Source of the DNA: CAUVKI01 sp963552605
GTDB taxonomy: Bacteria > Bacillota > Clostridia > Tissierellales > Peptoniphilaceae
Length of the DNA stretch: 51,995 nt
NCBI GenBank assembly: GCA_963552605.1
Contig: CAUVKI010000012.1
Location: 1 to 51,995, forward strand
Direction of reading: 5' to 3'
The position numbers and the translations under genes are program-made. The notes under the pieces were generated by a model, which searched no databases, was not told the origin of the DNA, and saw nothing but the letters and a program-made list of their open reading frames with translations. Shown here in pieces: positions 40,728-49,307 of this stretch (position 1 is the first letter of the stretch; every line of letters starts with the position of its first letter).

Positions 40728-41298
40728 TTTTTTTAGAATTATTTTAAAAATTTTTGTGCTGCCGTTTTTTCGTATAGAGGTATCGGGGAATGTAAATATT
40801 CTAAATGACTATGAAAATATCTTGGTTTGCGCAAACCACAGCTCAAATTGGGATCCTTTTTTTCTTTCGGGAATTTTCAATCGACAAATTTTTTGGCTTG
40901 CAAAGGCTGAATTATTTGAAAATCCTCTATTTAAAGTATTACTTAACGGGCTCGGAGCAATTCCCGTAAACCGACAAAAAAATGATCTCAAGGCTATAAA
41001 ATCATCTATTCGCACCCTAAGAGACGGGAAAGTGCTTGGAATTTTTATTGAGGGAACGAGGGTTAAGGAAGAGGACGCAGGCAATGCAAAATCGGGGACG
41101 ATTATGATTTCGCAAAAAACCGCTTCTCCCATAATTCCCGTAAAGATTTCCTCTTCTTATAAAATTTTCAAAAAAACCTTTGTGACGATAGGAGAACCCG
41201 TACCGCCGGTTGAAGACGGGAAAGATTATTCCGAACAGGCAAAACAGTTATGGCGAAATATTTACAGTTTGGACGAAAAGAGAATAAATAATGGTTAG
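40720..41298 (+). CDS. plsC: 1-acyl-sn-glycerol-3-phosphate acyltransferase
   Basis: Acylates lysophosphatidic acid to phosphatidic acid at the membrane. The H-x4-D motif is in CANHSSNWDPFFL (about residues 38-43), with IFWLAKAELFENPLF, LGAIPVNRQ and the EGTR motif in GIFIEGTRVK. A hydrophobic N terminus (FFRIILKIFVLPFF) anchors it. Length 192 is normal. It overlaps both cmk and ispH by 8 nt; the cmk-plsC-ispH order is common in Clostridia. Confidence 0.92.
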   Translation: MYSFFRIILKIFVLPFFRIEVSGNVNILNDYENILVCANHSSNWDPFFLSGIFNRQIFWLAKAELFENPLFKVLLNGLGAIPVNRQKNDLKAIKSSIRTLRDGKVLGIFIEGTRVKEEDAGNAKSGTIMISQKTASPIIPVKISSSYKIFKKTFVTIGEPVPPVEDGKDYSEQAKQLWRNIYSLDEKRINNG

Positions 41299-43243
41299 GG
41301 TGGCAAAAACTGCGGGATTTTGTTTCGGGGTAAGGCGTGCCGTCGAGCTTACAAAAAAAATCTCCGAGAAAACGGATCTTCCAATCTATATCTACGGAGA
41401 TCTTGTTCATCACCCCGCTGTGGTGGATTATTTCTTAAAGAGAGGCTGTCGGACTATATATGATTTGGAAGATTTTAAATCTTTACCCAAGGGAAGAGTG
41501 ATAATAAGAGCTCACGGAGTTACGCCGAGAGAAGAAATGGAAATAAAAAAAAAGCATATGATTTTTGATTCGACCTGTGTATTTGTAAAAAGTATTCATA
41601 ATAGTGTTGAAAATTTTTCAAAAAAAGGTTATAATGTGGTGATAGTGGGGGACTGTGAGCACCCTGAGGTCAAGGGAATAGCAGGGTGCGTTTCTTCTAA
41701 AGTTTACATTATTTCTTCTAAAGAGGAAGCTGTGGGAACTTCTTTTGAAGAACCTCTTTATTGTGTGGCTCAGACCACTTTTCGCAAAGAGAAGTTTGAC
41801 GAAATAAAAGAGTCTTTGACTGAGAGATTTCCAAAGCTCATTTATAAAAACACCATTTGCACGGCAACAACCGAAAGGCAAAATGAGTGTTTGGAGCTTT
41901 CGCTTAAGTCCGATGTTATGGTTGTGGTGGGCGGAAAGAACAGTTCAAATTCAAGAAAGCTTTTCGATATCGCAAAAGAAATTTCCAAAGAGGCTTATTT
42001 TGTTGAAAATGCAAGCGAGCTTTTAAGTTTTGGAATAAGATCCCCGAATATCGGAATTACGGCAGGTGCTTCCACGCCTGATGAAATAATTGAGGAGGTA
42101 GAGATGACTATGAATGAACAAAACGGAAACGAGATGAGCATGGAGGTGGTAGACAATTCCTTTAGGAAAATTTTCAAGGGTGATGTCATTAAAGGGACTG
42201 TGTTGTATGTCAATGAAAATGAAGTGAGCGTGAATATCAACTATAAGTCGGACGGTATCATAGATAAAGACGAAATATCAAACGACCCTGTTGACCCTCG
42301 TGAATTGTTCCAACCGGGGCAGGAGATTGATGTCTATGTCCTGAAAGTGGACGATGCGGAGGGAATGGTTACGCTCTCTTATAAAAAGGTCTTGGAAGGT
42401 CAGCAATGGGAGGAACTTGAGAAAAAGTTTGAAGAAAAATCCGATGTGCAGTGCAACGTGATTTCCCCGATTAAGGGAGGGTTGTCGGTATCCTGCAACG
42501 GTCTTAGGGGATTTATGCCCGCTTCTCAAGTAGAACTTAGCTATGTGGACGACTTTTCAAAATACAAGGGGCAGACTCTTACCTGTCGCATAATTGACTT
42601 TGATAAGGCAAAGAGAAGGCTGCTGGTTTCAAAAAAAGTGGTTGACAAAGAGCTTCGTGAGGCTAGACTTGAGGAATTGTGGAATTCCTTTGAGGAAGGT
42701 CAGATTATACACGGAAGAGTTGAAAGACTGGTTGATTTCGGCGCATTTGTAGATGTGGGAGGAATTGACGGACTGGTTCATATTTCGGACTTGGCATGGA
42801 GGAGGGTGCGTAAGCCCTCGGACGTTGTGAAAGTCGGAGATGAGGTTGACACAAAGATCCTTGCGATAGATCGTGAGAGAAATCGTATATCCTTGGGAAT
42901 AAAGCAAACTGTTGAGGAACCTTGGAAAGTGTTTATGAATAATAACCATGTCGGAGATGTGGTAGAGGGAAAAGTTGTGAGCCTCTTGGACTTCGGAGCT
43001 TTTGTGACACTTCAGAGCGGAGTGGACGGATTATTGCATATTTCTCAAATTTCCAAAGAACATATCGAAAAGCCTTCCGATGTACTTAAAGAGGGTCAAT
43101 CCGTCTATGTGAAGATCACTGAGATAAATGAGGAGAAGAGAAAGATAAGTCTTTCGATACGCGCGATTAAACCCTTGCAGATGCCCGGTGCGGAAAGTGA
43201 GGAAAACGGCGAAGCTTGCCCTGTAGAAACTTCGGAAGAATAA
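41291..43243 (+). CDS. ispH: Bifunctional IspH / ribosomal protein S1-like protein
   Basis: The N-terminal part (about 1-280) is HMB-PP reductase, last step of the MEP pathway; the three iron-sulfur cysteines are in KTAGFCFGVRRAV, FDSTCVFVK and KNTICTATTERQ. The rest (about 300-630) has four S1 RNA-binding domains, the last two with typical LVDFGAFVDVGGIDGLVHIS and LLDFGAFVTLQSGVDGLLHI. A short acidic tail ends the protein. This fusion is known in Clostridia. A start codon between the parts (METVs near 42105) could allow separate S1, but nothing proves it. Confidence 0.95.
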   Translation: MVRVAKTAGFCFGVRRAVELTKKISEKTDLPIYIYGDLVHHPAVVDYFLKRGCRTIYDLEDFKSLPKGRVIIRAHGVTPREEMEIKKKHMIFDSTCVFVKSIHNSVENFSKKGYNVVIVGDCEHPEVKGIAGCVSSKVYIISSKEEAVGTSFEEPLYCVAQTTFRKEKFDEIKESLTERFPKLIYKNTICTATTERQNECLELSLKSDVMVVVGGKNSSNSRKLFDIAKEISKEAYFVENASELLSFGIRSPNIGITAGASTPDEIIEEVEMTMNEQNGNEMSMEVVDNSFRKIFKGDVIKGTVLYVNENEVSVNINYKSDGIIDKDEISNDPVDPRELFQPGQEIDVYVLKVDDAEGMVTLSYKKVLEGQQWEELEKKFEEKSDVQCNVISPIKGGLSVSCNGLRGFMPASQVELSYVDDFSKYKGQTLTCRIIDFDKAKRRLLVSKKVVDKELREARLEELWNSFEEGQIIHGRVERLVDFGAFVDVGGIDGLVHISDLAWRRVRKPSDVVKVGDEVDTKILAIDRERNRISLGIKQTVEEPWKVFMNNNHVGDVVEGKVVSLLDFGAFVTLQSGVDGLLHISQISKEHIEKPSDVLKEGQSVYVKITEINEEKRKISLSIRAIKPLQMPGAESEENGEACPVETSEE

Positions 43244-43249
43244 CCGAAG

Positions 43250-44035
43250 ATGAAATACGAAAAATTCAAAACCGATGTCAATCGTCTGATTCGGGTAGAT
43301 CTCAATCTCTACAAAGAAAAACAGATGAAAAGGCGTCTCACATCTTTGCTTACCAGAAACGGATTTAAGGATTTTGACGATTACTTTGAAGAAGGTTTGA
43401 AAAAAAACAAGGATCTCCTCAATGAATTCATCAACTTTATGACCATCAACGTATCGGAATTTTATAGAAATCCCCAGCAATGGCAAGTTTTGAAAGATAC
43501 GGTCATTCCGGAATTAAGAAAAGAAAATTCCTCGGCATTAAAAGTCTGGAGTGCCGCCTGCTCAACCGGAGAAGAACCTTATTCTTTAGTGATGATGCTT
43601 TCGCAGTTTTATCCCTTAAATAAAATAAAGGTCAATGCTGCGGACTTGGACGAGATGGCAATCAAAAAAGCAAAAGAGGGGCTTTATACTGAAAAGTCCA
43701 CGGCAAGTATTCCCAAGGAGCTTAAGAGTAAGTTTTTTAAGCCTGAGGGAAGCCTTTTAAAGATCTCCGACGAGGTTAAATCCTGCGTGGAGTTTAAAAA
43801 AATGGATTTGCTAAAAGACTCTTTTGCGAGCGGTTTCGATTTGATTTGTTGCAGAAATGTGATGATTTATTTCACGGACGAGGCAAAAGAGGAACTTTAT
43901 AGAAAGTTTAATGCAGCCCTCAAACCCCATGGTGTTTTTTTCGTAGGGAGCACGGAGCAGATTATTTCGCCTGAAAAATTTAATTTTAAGACTATGAAGA
44001 CCTTTTTCTATGAAAAGGCTGACAATACAAGATGA
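43250..44035 (+). CDS. cheR: Chemotaxis protein methyltransferase CheR
   Basis: Methylates glutamates of chemoreceptors using SAM. The N-terminal helical domain is at about 1-75 with FINFMTINVSEFYRNPQQW. The SAM motif is LKVWSAACSTGEEPYSLVMM near residue 98, followed by NAADLDEMAIKKAKEG and FDLICCRNVMIYF, typical of CheR. It is 6 nt after ispH and is the last gene of the operon; a chemoreceptor gene follows separately. Other che genes are not in the window. Confidence 0.94.
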   Translation: MKYEKFKTDVNRLIRVDLNLYKEKQMKRRLTSLLTRNGFKDFDDYFEEGLKKNKDLLNEFINFMTINVSEFYRNPQQWQVLKDTVIPELRKENSSALKVWSAACSTGEEPYSLVMMLSQFYPLNKIKVNAADLDEMAIKKAKEGLYTEKSTASIPKELKSKFFKPEGSLLKISDEVKSCVEFKKMDLLKDSFASGFDLICCRNVMIYFTDEAKEELYRKFNAALKPHGVFFVGSTEQIISPEKFNFKTMKTFFYEKADNTR

Positions 44036-44076
44036 TTTTTGGGGTTGACCCGAAGACCCCACAAGGGAAAGATAAT

Positions 44077-44123
44077 GGCTAAACTCAACAAATAAAATGT
44101 TGAAGTTTAGCCGTTTTATTTTT
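44077..44123 (+). terminator. Terminator of the asp23-cheR operon
   Basis: GGCTAAACT-CAACA and TGTTGAAGTTTAGCC form a 14-bp stem with one bulged A, followed by a T-rich tract. A small hairpin GGGGT/ACCCC lies just before it (44041-44060). Confidence 0.88.
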
Positions 44124-44133
44124 CCGATTTTTA

Positions 44134-44164
44134 TATAGTCGATTAACTTGGAATTTCAAATCAG
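44134..44164 (+). repeat. 31-bp dispersed repeat, copy 2
   Basis: Same sequence as 23669-23699 with three differences, 20 kb away, between the cheR terminator and the chemoreceptor promoter. No gene is associated. Confidence 0.55.
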
Positions 44165-44202
44165 TTTCGTGCAGTTTGTTGTTGAAACCCGAAATTTGGT
44201 TG

Positions 44203-44231
44203 TTGACATCAAGTATTTAAATTGATATAGT
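44203..44231 (+). promoter_or_regulatory. Promoter of the chemoreceptor gene
   Basis: A perfect TTGACA (44203-44208) and TATAGT (44226-44231) have a 17-bp spacer. The leader to the ATG is about 92 nt. Confidence 0.75.
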
Positions 44232-44329
44232 ACAGATTTGTGAAGAGCTCTTAAATAAATTCAGTTGTGTTGTTGTGAATTTTATATAATTGTTTTTCAA
44301 ATCAAAATAAATATCCGGGAGGATTAAAA

Positions 44330-46318
44330 ATGAAACTGAAGAATAAAATGCTGATTTTAATAGGCATACCGATAACGCTCGTTATAATCATTTTGATTAT
44401 AATTTCCTATATCTATTCAAAATCCCTTTTGATTAACGAAAGCCGAGAGGCAATGCTTGCCCGCTCACAAAAATACGCTTCGGATATTGAATCCATAATC
44501 TCTGAAAAAAAGACCTATGTTGAAATTTCAGCCAAAAATATTTCAAATTCACAAAAAAAAGCTCAAGCTCTTATGAATGACCTAACCTATCTCACCAAAA
44601 ATGTGAAAGGTGCGCTGACTTTTTATGCGGGATTTGAGGATAAAACCTTTCTTGACGGATCAGGCTGGATACCCGACAGCGATTTTGACCCCACCCAAAG
44701 AGGTTGGTACAAGGGTGCAATAGGAAAAACTTCCGCATTCGTTTCGGAGCCTTACATAAACGCAATAGATAAAAAAGTTGTCGTTGCCATAAGCCGTGAA
44801 CTTAAGTATGGCGACAGGGCGGTCGGGGTTTTGGGTGGAGATATCTCGATGAATGACTTTGAAAGTCTTATAAATTCAATTAGGCTTAAAAAGACCGGAA
44901 AAGCGTATCTGCTTGATAAAAACGGTAAATTTATAATTCACGACAAATATTCCCTAGACGACAATATATCCGAAGTTCAAAACGGAGAATTAAAAAACGT
45001 ACATAATAAACTCTCCTCCGATAAACCCGAATTTCTGTCGCTAAAGGACAATGGAGTCGATAAATTCTTTGCCGTTTGTCCGGTTAAAAATACCGACTGG
45101 GTTTTAATATTGGAAGCTCCCATAAGAGAAGTAATTCAGGCGTCCTTTGAACTCGCAATCTTTATGGCTTTGGTAAGCGTCATATCCGTATTATTGCTTC
45201 TTGCAATTGTCTATTTGATTGCAAGGTCAATCACCAAGCCGATCATAGGTTTGAGCGGGTGTATTAAGGGAATGGTTGAATATGACTTCACCCTCTCCGA
45301 CACTTCGGCATCCGTCGTTTATTCAAAAAACAAAGACGAAATAGGAATAATATCCAACGCCCTTATAAGAGTGAAAAATACTATTGCCGAAACTATGACC
45401 CAAGTTTCGGAAGCCGCCAATCAATTGTCCTCAGCCTCACAGGAACTTACTGCAACAAGCGAACATTCAGCCGACGTTTCAAAAAATTTAGCTCGCACCG
45501 TGGAGGAAATTTCAAATGACGCAAAGGTGCAAGCCGAAAGTATGAAAAAAAGTTCCGACGCAATGCAGGTTATGGAAAAAGTTCTTAAATCGAGTGAAGA
45601 TATTATCCAAACTCTAAGCGAGACGACTTTTAAAGCCTCCGATGCAAAAGAACGAGGCATTGCGGCTGTTGATCGTCTGATTGAAGCCACACAAAAATCA
45701 AAAGACGCTTCGGAAAAAGTTCATAAAGTTATCTTGGATACAAATGAGAGTGCGATTAAGATTTCCTCCGCCGGCAGTATGATTAAATCAATTTCGGATC
45801 GGACAAATCTTTTAGCTTTAAACGCCTCAATCGAAGCCGCAAGGGCGGGAGAAGCGGGCAGAGGTTTTGCGGTGGTGGCTGAAGAGATACGAAAACTCGC
45901 CGAGCAATCAGGATTATTCACAAAAGAAATTCAGGAAATCGTTCAAGGGCTTATGGAAAGGGTGACTGAAACCGTGGATATTATGAATACGGTTGAAGGA
46001 ACAATGGAGGAACAAAGCGATAGGGTGAACGAAACCAAGGAGCTTTTCAAATTGATTTCGGAAGAGCTCGATAAGAATGTGGACGAGATAGAAAAGTTGA
46101 ATGCGTCGGTTGAAGATTTGGAATCAACAAAAATTTCTTTAATCGGCACTATGGAGAAATTATCAGAGCTTTCCGAAGAAAATGCAGCATCGGCTCAAAA
46201 ATCTCACAATGCCTTAAATTCTCAATTATCTTCAGCAAAGGAAGTAGCCGATGCAAGCTTGAGTCTTTCGGAAATGTCTCAAGATATGCTTGAACTCATA
46301 AATAAATTTAAGATTTAG
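44330..46318 (+). CDS. Methyl-accepting chemotaxis protein, dCache type
   Basis: A membrane chemoreceptor. A first membrane helix (about 8-29) and a second (about 276-300) enclose an extracellular Cache-type sensor with FLDGSGWIPDSDFDPTQRGW and VLGGDISMNDF, similar to dCache_1 domains that bind small organic ligands. A HAMP linker follows, then the signalling domain with the conserved tip RTNLLALNASIEAARAGEAG and GFAVVAEEIRKLAEQS. GGGAGG precedes the ATG. Ligand unknown; the CheR encoded just upstream could modify it. Confidence 0.94.
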   Translation: MKLKNKMLILIGIPITLVIIILIIISYIYSKSLLINESREAMLARSQKYASDIESIISEKKTYVEISAKNISNSQKKAQALMNDLTYLTKNVKGALTFYAGFEDKTFLDGSGWIPDSDFDPTQRGWYKGAIGKTSAFVSEPYINAIDKKVVVAISRELKYGDRAVGVLGGDISMNDFESLINSIRLKKTGKAYLLDKNGKFIIHDKYSLDDNISEVQNGELKNVHNKLSSDKPEFLSLKDNGVDKFFAVCPVKNTDWVLILEAPIREVIQASFELAIFMALVSVISVLLLLAIVYLIARSITKPIIGLSGCIKGMVEYDFTLSDTSASVVYSKNKDEIGIISNALIRVKNTIAETMTQVSEAANQLSSASQELTATSEHSADVSKNLARTVEEISNDAKVQAESMKKSSDAMQVMEKVLKSSEDIIQTLSETTFKASDAKERGIAAVDRLIEATQKSKDASEKVHKVILDTNESAIKISSAGSMIKSISDRTNLLALNASIEAARAGEAGRGFAVVAEEIRKLAEQSGLFTKEIQEIVQGLMERVTETVDIMNTVEGTMEEQSDRVNETKELFKLISEELDKNVDEIEKLNASVEDLESTKISLIGTMEKLSELSEENAASAQKSHNALNSQLSSAKEVADASLSLSEMSQDMLELINKFKI

Positions 46319-46325
46319 AAAAAAA

Positions 46326-46364
46326 GAGCTGACCCGAAAGTCCTATGGGTCAGTTCCTTTTTTT
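46326..46364. terminator. Terminator between the chemoreceptor and malic enzyme genes
   Basis: AGCTGACCC and GGGTCAGTT form a 9-bp stem (one G-T pair). T runs are on the right and A runs on the left, so it can serve both convergent genes. Confidence 0.85.
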
Positions 46365-47538
46365 AATTGCGAATAACTCCTTGCAATTTTGCGCAGTCGG
46401 AAACGGCTTTCGCCACCGCATCGGGGACTCTCTCGTCAAATGGAGAGGGTATCACATAATCTTCGGAAAGTTTTTCATCATCAATAAGCTTTGCCAGTGC
46501 TTCGCTTGCAGCAAATTTCATTTCCTCGGTTATCTTGGTTGCAAAAACTTCAAGAGCTCCTTTGAAAATCCCCGGAAAAGCCAGCACATTATTGACTTGA
46601 TTGGGATAATCACTTCTGCCCGTACCCATAACAAAGGCTCCCGCTCCTTTTGCGTCCTCATAGGATATTTCGGGTTCGGGATTTGCCATAGCGAATAGAA
46701 TTGGATTTTTTTTCATTGAGCGTACCATATCGGGAGTAACTTTCCCCTTCACGCTCACCCCTATAAATATATCGCTCATTGCCATAGCCTCGGAAAAAGA
46801 AAGCTCCTCACACTCGGGGTTTGTGATTTCCGCAAGCTCCTGATAGAGAGAATTTTTTTCTTGATGTTTCCTGTTAAGAATGCCTTTTGAATTAAAAGCA
46901 TAGACGGTTTTTATGCCCAATTTATTGATCATTCTTATGATTGACGAGCCTGCCGCTCCAACTCCCGATATTGTCGCCGTACATTCCGAAGGAGTTTTTC
47001 CTGCAAGTTTGAGAGCGTTTATCAATCCCGCAGTCGTTACTATGGCAGTTCCGTGCTGGTCATCGTGAAACACCGGAATATCAAGTTCCTCTTTTAACCT
47101 TCTTTCAATTTCAATACAGCGGGGAGCGCTTATATCCTCCAAATTTATTCCCCCGAAAGTGGGGGAAATTTTTTTTACGAAATCCACAATTTCGTCGGTA
47201 TCTTTGGTATCAATCACTATCGGCACGGCGTTTAATCCGCCGAATCGCTTAAATAAAACGCATTTTCCCTCCATAACGGGAAGGGCCGCTAAAGGACCTA
47301 TATCCCCCAAACCCAGCACCGCCGTTCCGTCGGAGATTACTGCAACGGTATTTCCTTTCCAAGTGTAATCATAAGCAAGGGAGGGGCTTTCCTTAATTTT
47401 CAAACAGGGTTTTGCAACTCCGGGTGAATACAAAAGAGAAAGCATCTCCTTTGTTTCAAGCGGAGCTTTAAGTTCCGTTGAAAGCTTCCCCCTCAATTCT
47501 TTATGAAGCTCCAAGGCTTTTTCATATATATTCGACAC
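46363..47538 (-). CDS. Malic enzyme (malate dehydrogenase, oxaloacetate-decarboxylating)
   Basis: Converts malate to pyruvate and CO2 with reduction of NAD(P). The 391-residue short form has YSPGVAKPCLKI, NTVAVISDGTAVLGLGDIGP, the metal-binding segment VFHDDQHGTAIVTTAGLINA and the dinucleotide motif ISGVGAAGSSIIRM, then FAMANPEPEI and GRSDYPNQVNN. The start is GTG 47538 with AAGGAG 6 nt upstream. Cofactor preference cannot be told from sequence by eye. Confidence 0.94.
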   Translation of the reverse strand: MSNIYEKALELHKELRGKLSTELKAPLETKEMLSLLYSPGVAKPCLKIKESPSLAYDYTWKGNTVAVISDGTAVLGLGDIGPLAALPVMEGKCVLFKRFGGLNAVPIVIDTKDTDEIVDFVKKISPTFGGINLEDISAPRCIEIERRLKEELDIPVFHDDQHGTAIVTTAGLINALKLAGKTPSECTATISGVGAAGSSIIRMINKLGIKTVYAFNSKGILNRKHQEKNSLYQELAEITNPECEELSFSEAMAMSDIFIGVSVKGKVTPDMVRSMKKNPILFAMANPEPEISYEDAKGAGAFVMGTGRSDYPNQVNNVLAFPGIFKGALEVFATKITEEMKFAASEALAKLIDDEKLSEDYVIPSPFDERVPDAVAKAVSDCAKLQGVIRN

Positions 47539-47630
47539 GCTTAACTCCTTTAATTTTTTACAATAATAAAACTATGTCGGTAAAATTTTCCATCTTTCCG
47601 AAATGGCACTTCTTTCTCTTAAGACTTCCC

Positions 47631-48671
47631 CTATTCTTCCATTAAATATGCAAGCGTAAGATCGATTGTAGCTTCTATGGCATCTATGTGCGTTCTCTCA
47701 AAGGAGTGAGAGGCATCAACTCCCGGACCTATCAATCCCGTGCGAATATTCCAACCCGCCCTGAGAGCCGCCGAAGCGTCCGAGCCGTAGTGAGGATAGA
47801 TATCTATCGCATAGGGAATATCATTTTTCATAGCAAGATCCACAAATTTTTCTTTAATATGTTTGTCATAAGGACCTGAAGAGTCCTTTGCGCAAATTGT
47901 CACCTTGTATTCGCTTGAGGTTTGCCCCTCTCCCGGAGCCGCCATATCCAAAGAAATAAACTCCCTCACCTTTTCGGGAAGTCCGGCACTTGAACCGTGC
48001 CCCACTTCTTCATAGTTGGATATGAAAAAGTGCGTGGTTCTCTTGGGTCTTTTATTTTCCGAAATCAACGCTTTTATAACTCCCAAAAGTACCGCCACGC
48101 AAGCCTTATCGTCCAAATGCCTGCTTTTCACAAATCCCGAATCGGTTATATGCGCTCCGGTCTTTAAGTACACAAAATCCCCCACATTTATACCTAAAGC
48201 TTCGAGATCCTTTTCGTTTTCCACTCTTTCGTCCACTCTCACCTCAATCAAATTCTCATCTCTTTTTTCATTCTCAGTCTTACCTCCGTGAACATGAGAG
48301 GAAGCCACTGTCGTAAGCACTGTGCCCGTATATTCTACCGCACCCATAGTTGCGATTATCACTTCACACCCCTCGATTGCAGTCCATGAATAACCTCCAA
48401 GTTGCGAGAGTTTTAATCTTCCGTTTGATTTAAGCTCTTTCACCATCGCTCCCAAGGTATCGACATGTGCGGAAAGGAGCACCTCATAATCATCAAGCTC
48501 TCCCTCCATGGTGGCATAAAACCCGCCCTTTGCATTTTCCGTAATCTTAAGTCCGAAAGATTTCATCTCGTCCTTCACCGATGAAACGGCTTTTGCAGTA
48601 TCTCCCGTGGGCGAAGGGGTTTTCAAAAGCTTAATCAAAAACTCTTTCACATACTCCATATCAATTTTCAT
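47631..48671 (-). CDS. M42-family aminopeptidase
   Basis: A tetrahedral cobalt/zinc aminopeptidase of the glutamyl aminopeptidase/endoglucanase M family. Metal ligands are visible in LLSAHVDTLGAM, SRHLDDKACVAVLLG, SNYEEVGHG and SLDMAAPG, and the last His in GVDASHSFERTHIDAI. Length 346 is normal. AAGGAGATG lies before the ATG. It probably degrades imported or internal peptides. A gap of 92 bp with no feature separates it from the malic enzyme gene. Confidence 0.93.
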   Translation of the reverse strand: MKIDMEYVKEFLIKLLKTPSPTGDTAKAVSSVKDEMKSFGLKITENAKGGFYATMEGELDDYEVLLSAHVDTLGAMVKELKSNGRLKLSQLGGYSWTAIEGCEVIIATMGAVEYTGTVLTTVASSHVHGGKTENEKRDENLIEVRVDERVENEKDLEALGINVGDFVYLKTGAHITDSGFVKSRHLDDKACVAVLLGVIKALISENKRPKRTTHFFISNYEEVGHGSSAGLPEKVREFISLDMAAPGEGQTSSEYKVTICAKDSSGPYDKHIKEKFVDLAMKNDIPYAIDIYPHYGSDASAALRAGWNIRTGLIGPGVDASHSFERTHIDAIEATIDLTLAYLMEE

Positions 48672-48758
48672 TTTATCATCTCCTTAAAATTATAATCCAT
48701 CACGATAAGTATAACACAAACCGATTATATTTTAGATGAGAAAGTTATCTATCAACAA

Positions 48759-48840
48759 AAAGACATAGGAGAAGTCAGCGTCCAAGAATGCACTTTCCGA
48801 AACTATGCTTGAACATTCGCTTGAACTTTCCTATGTCTTT
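48759..48840 (-). terminator. Long structured hairpin, probable terminator
   Basis: A perfect 12-bp outer stem (48759-48770 with 48829-48840) is continued after small bulges by AAGT/ACTT and GCG/CGC and encloses an inner GAATG/CATTC stem. On the minus strand it is followed by TTTTTG. It lies after the stop at 48893 and probably ends the nhaC transcript. At 82 nt it is larger than an ordinary terminator and might be a small RNA. Confidence 0.55.
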
Positions 48841-48892
48841 GGCGTTATTTGCAAAAATTTACTTGATTTTGAGTGCTGTTTGAATTTGTCGA

Positions 48893-49306
48893 TTATTCGT
48901 TCCCGTCATCGACAATATAAATTTTCGGATTAATCTTTCTCGCAAGGGAGAGTGAAGCCTGACAGCTCTCTCTGTCCATAACGAAAGTTCGGACGACTAC
49001 ATCTTTCCCGATATGGAGCAAAACATTGGGACTGGCTTTTCGATAATCCGTATGAAGCGTAGTTATATCTTTCCAAAACCAATAATTGTGGGTTCGATAT
49101 CCGAATAGCCTGTACTCAATGTCCACACCCTCCTCGGATATTTTATACTCCTTTTGAAAAAAAGCGGCTAATAAAATAAAAACGGCAATCGGAAGATACC
49201 AATACCTTCCTCTTCTTATCTCAATATAGAGCATTATGAGAGCGAGAAAAACCGCTGCCGCTCTCATCCAAACACTCCTTTTTCGTGTGATGCCTTTATA
49301 CTCCAT
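48893..49306 (-). CDS. Small membrane protein with PH-like soluble domain
   Basis: Not recognised with certainty. The 137-residue protein has two N-terminal hydrophobic segments (about 16-30 and 36-50) and a soluble part, YKISEEGVDIEYRLFGYRTH and HTDYRKASPNVLLHIGKDVV, whose pattern resembles bacterial PH domains. It starts 1 nt after the nhaC stop (TAAGATG) and so is probably its operon partner; no strong ribosome binding site is seen. A role beside the antiporter is only inferred. Confidence 0.65.
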   Translation of the reverse strand: MEYKGITRKRSVWMRAAAVFLALIMLYIEIRRGRYWYLPIAVFILLAAFFQKEYKISEEGVDIEYRLFGYRTHNYWFWKDITTLHTDYRKASPNVLLHIGKDVVVRTFVMDRESCQASLSLARKINPKIYIVDDGNE

Positions 49307-49307
49307 C

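Noticed and set aside
42105..43243. Separate rpsA gene
   Set aside because: The IspH and S1 parts are one uninterrupted frame, as known for Clostridia; an internal start is possible but not supported by a clear signal.
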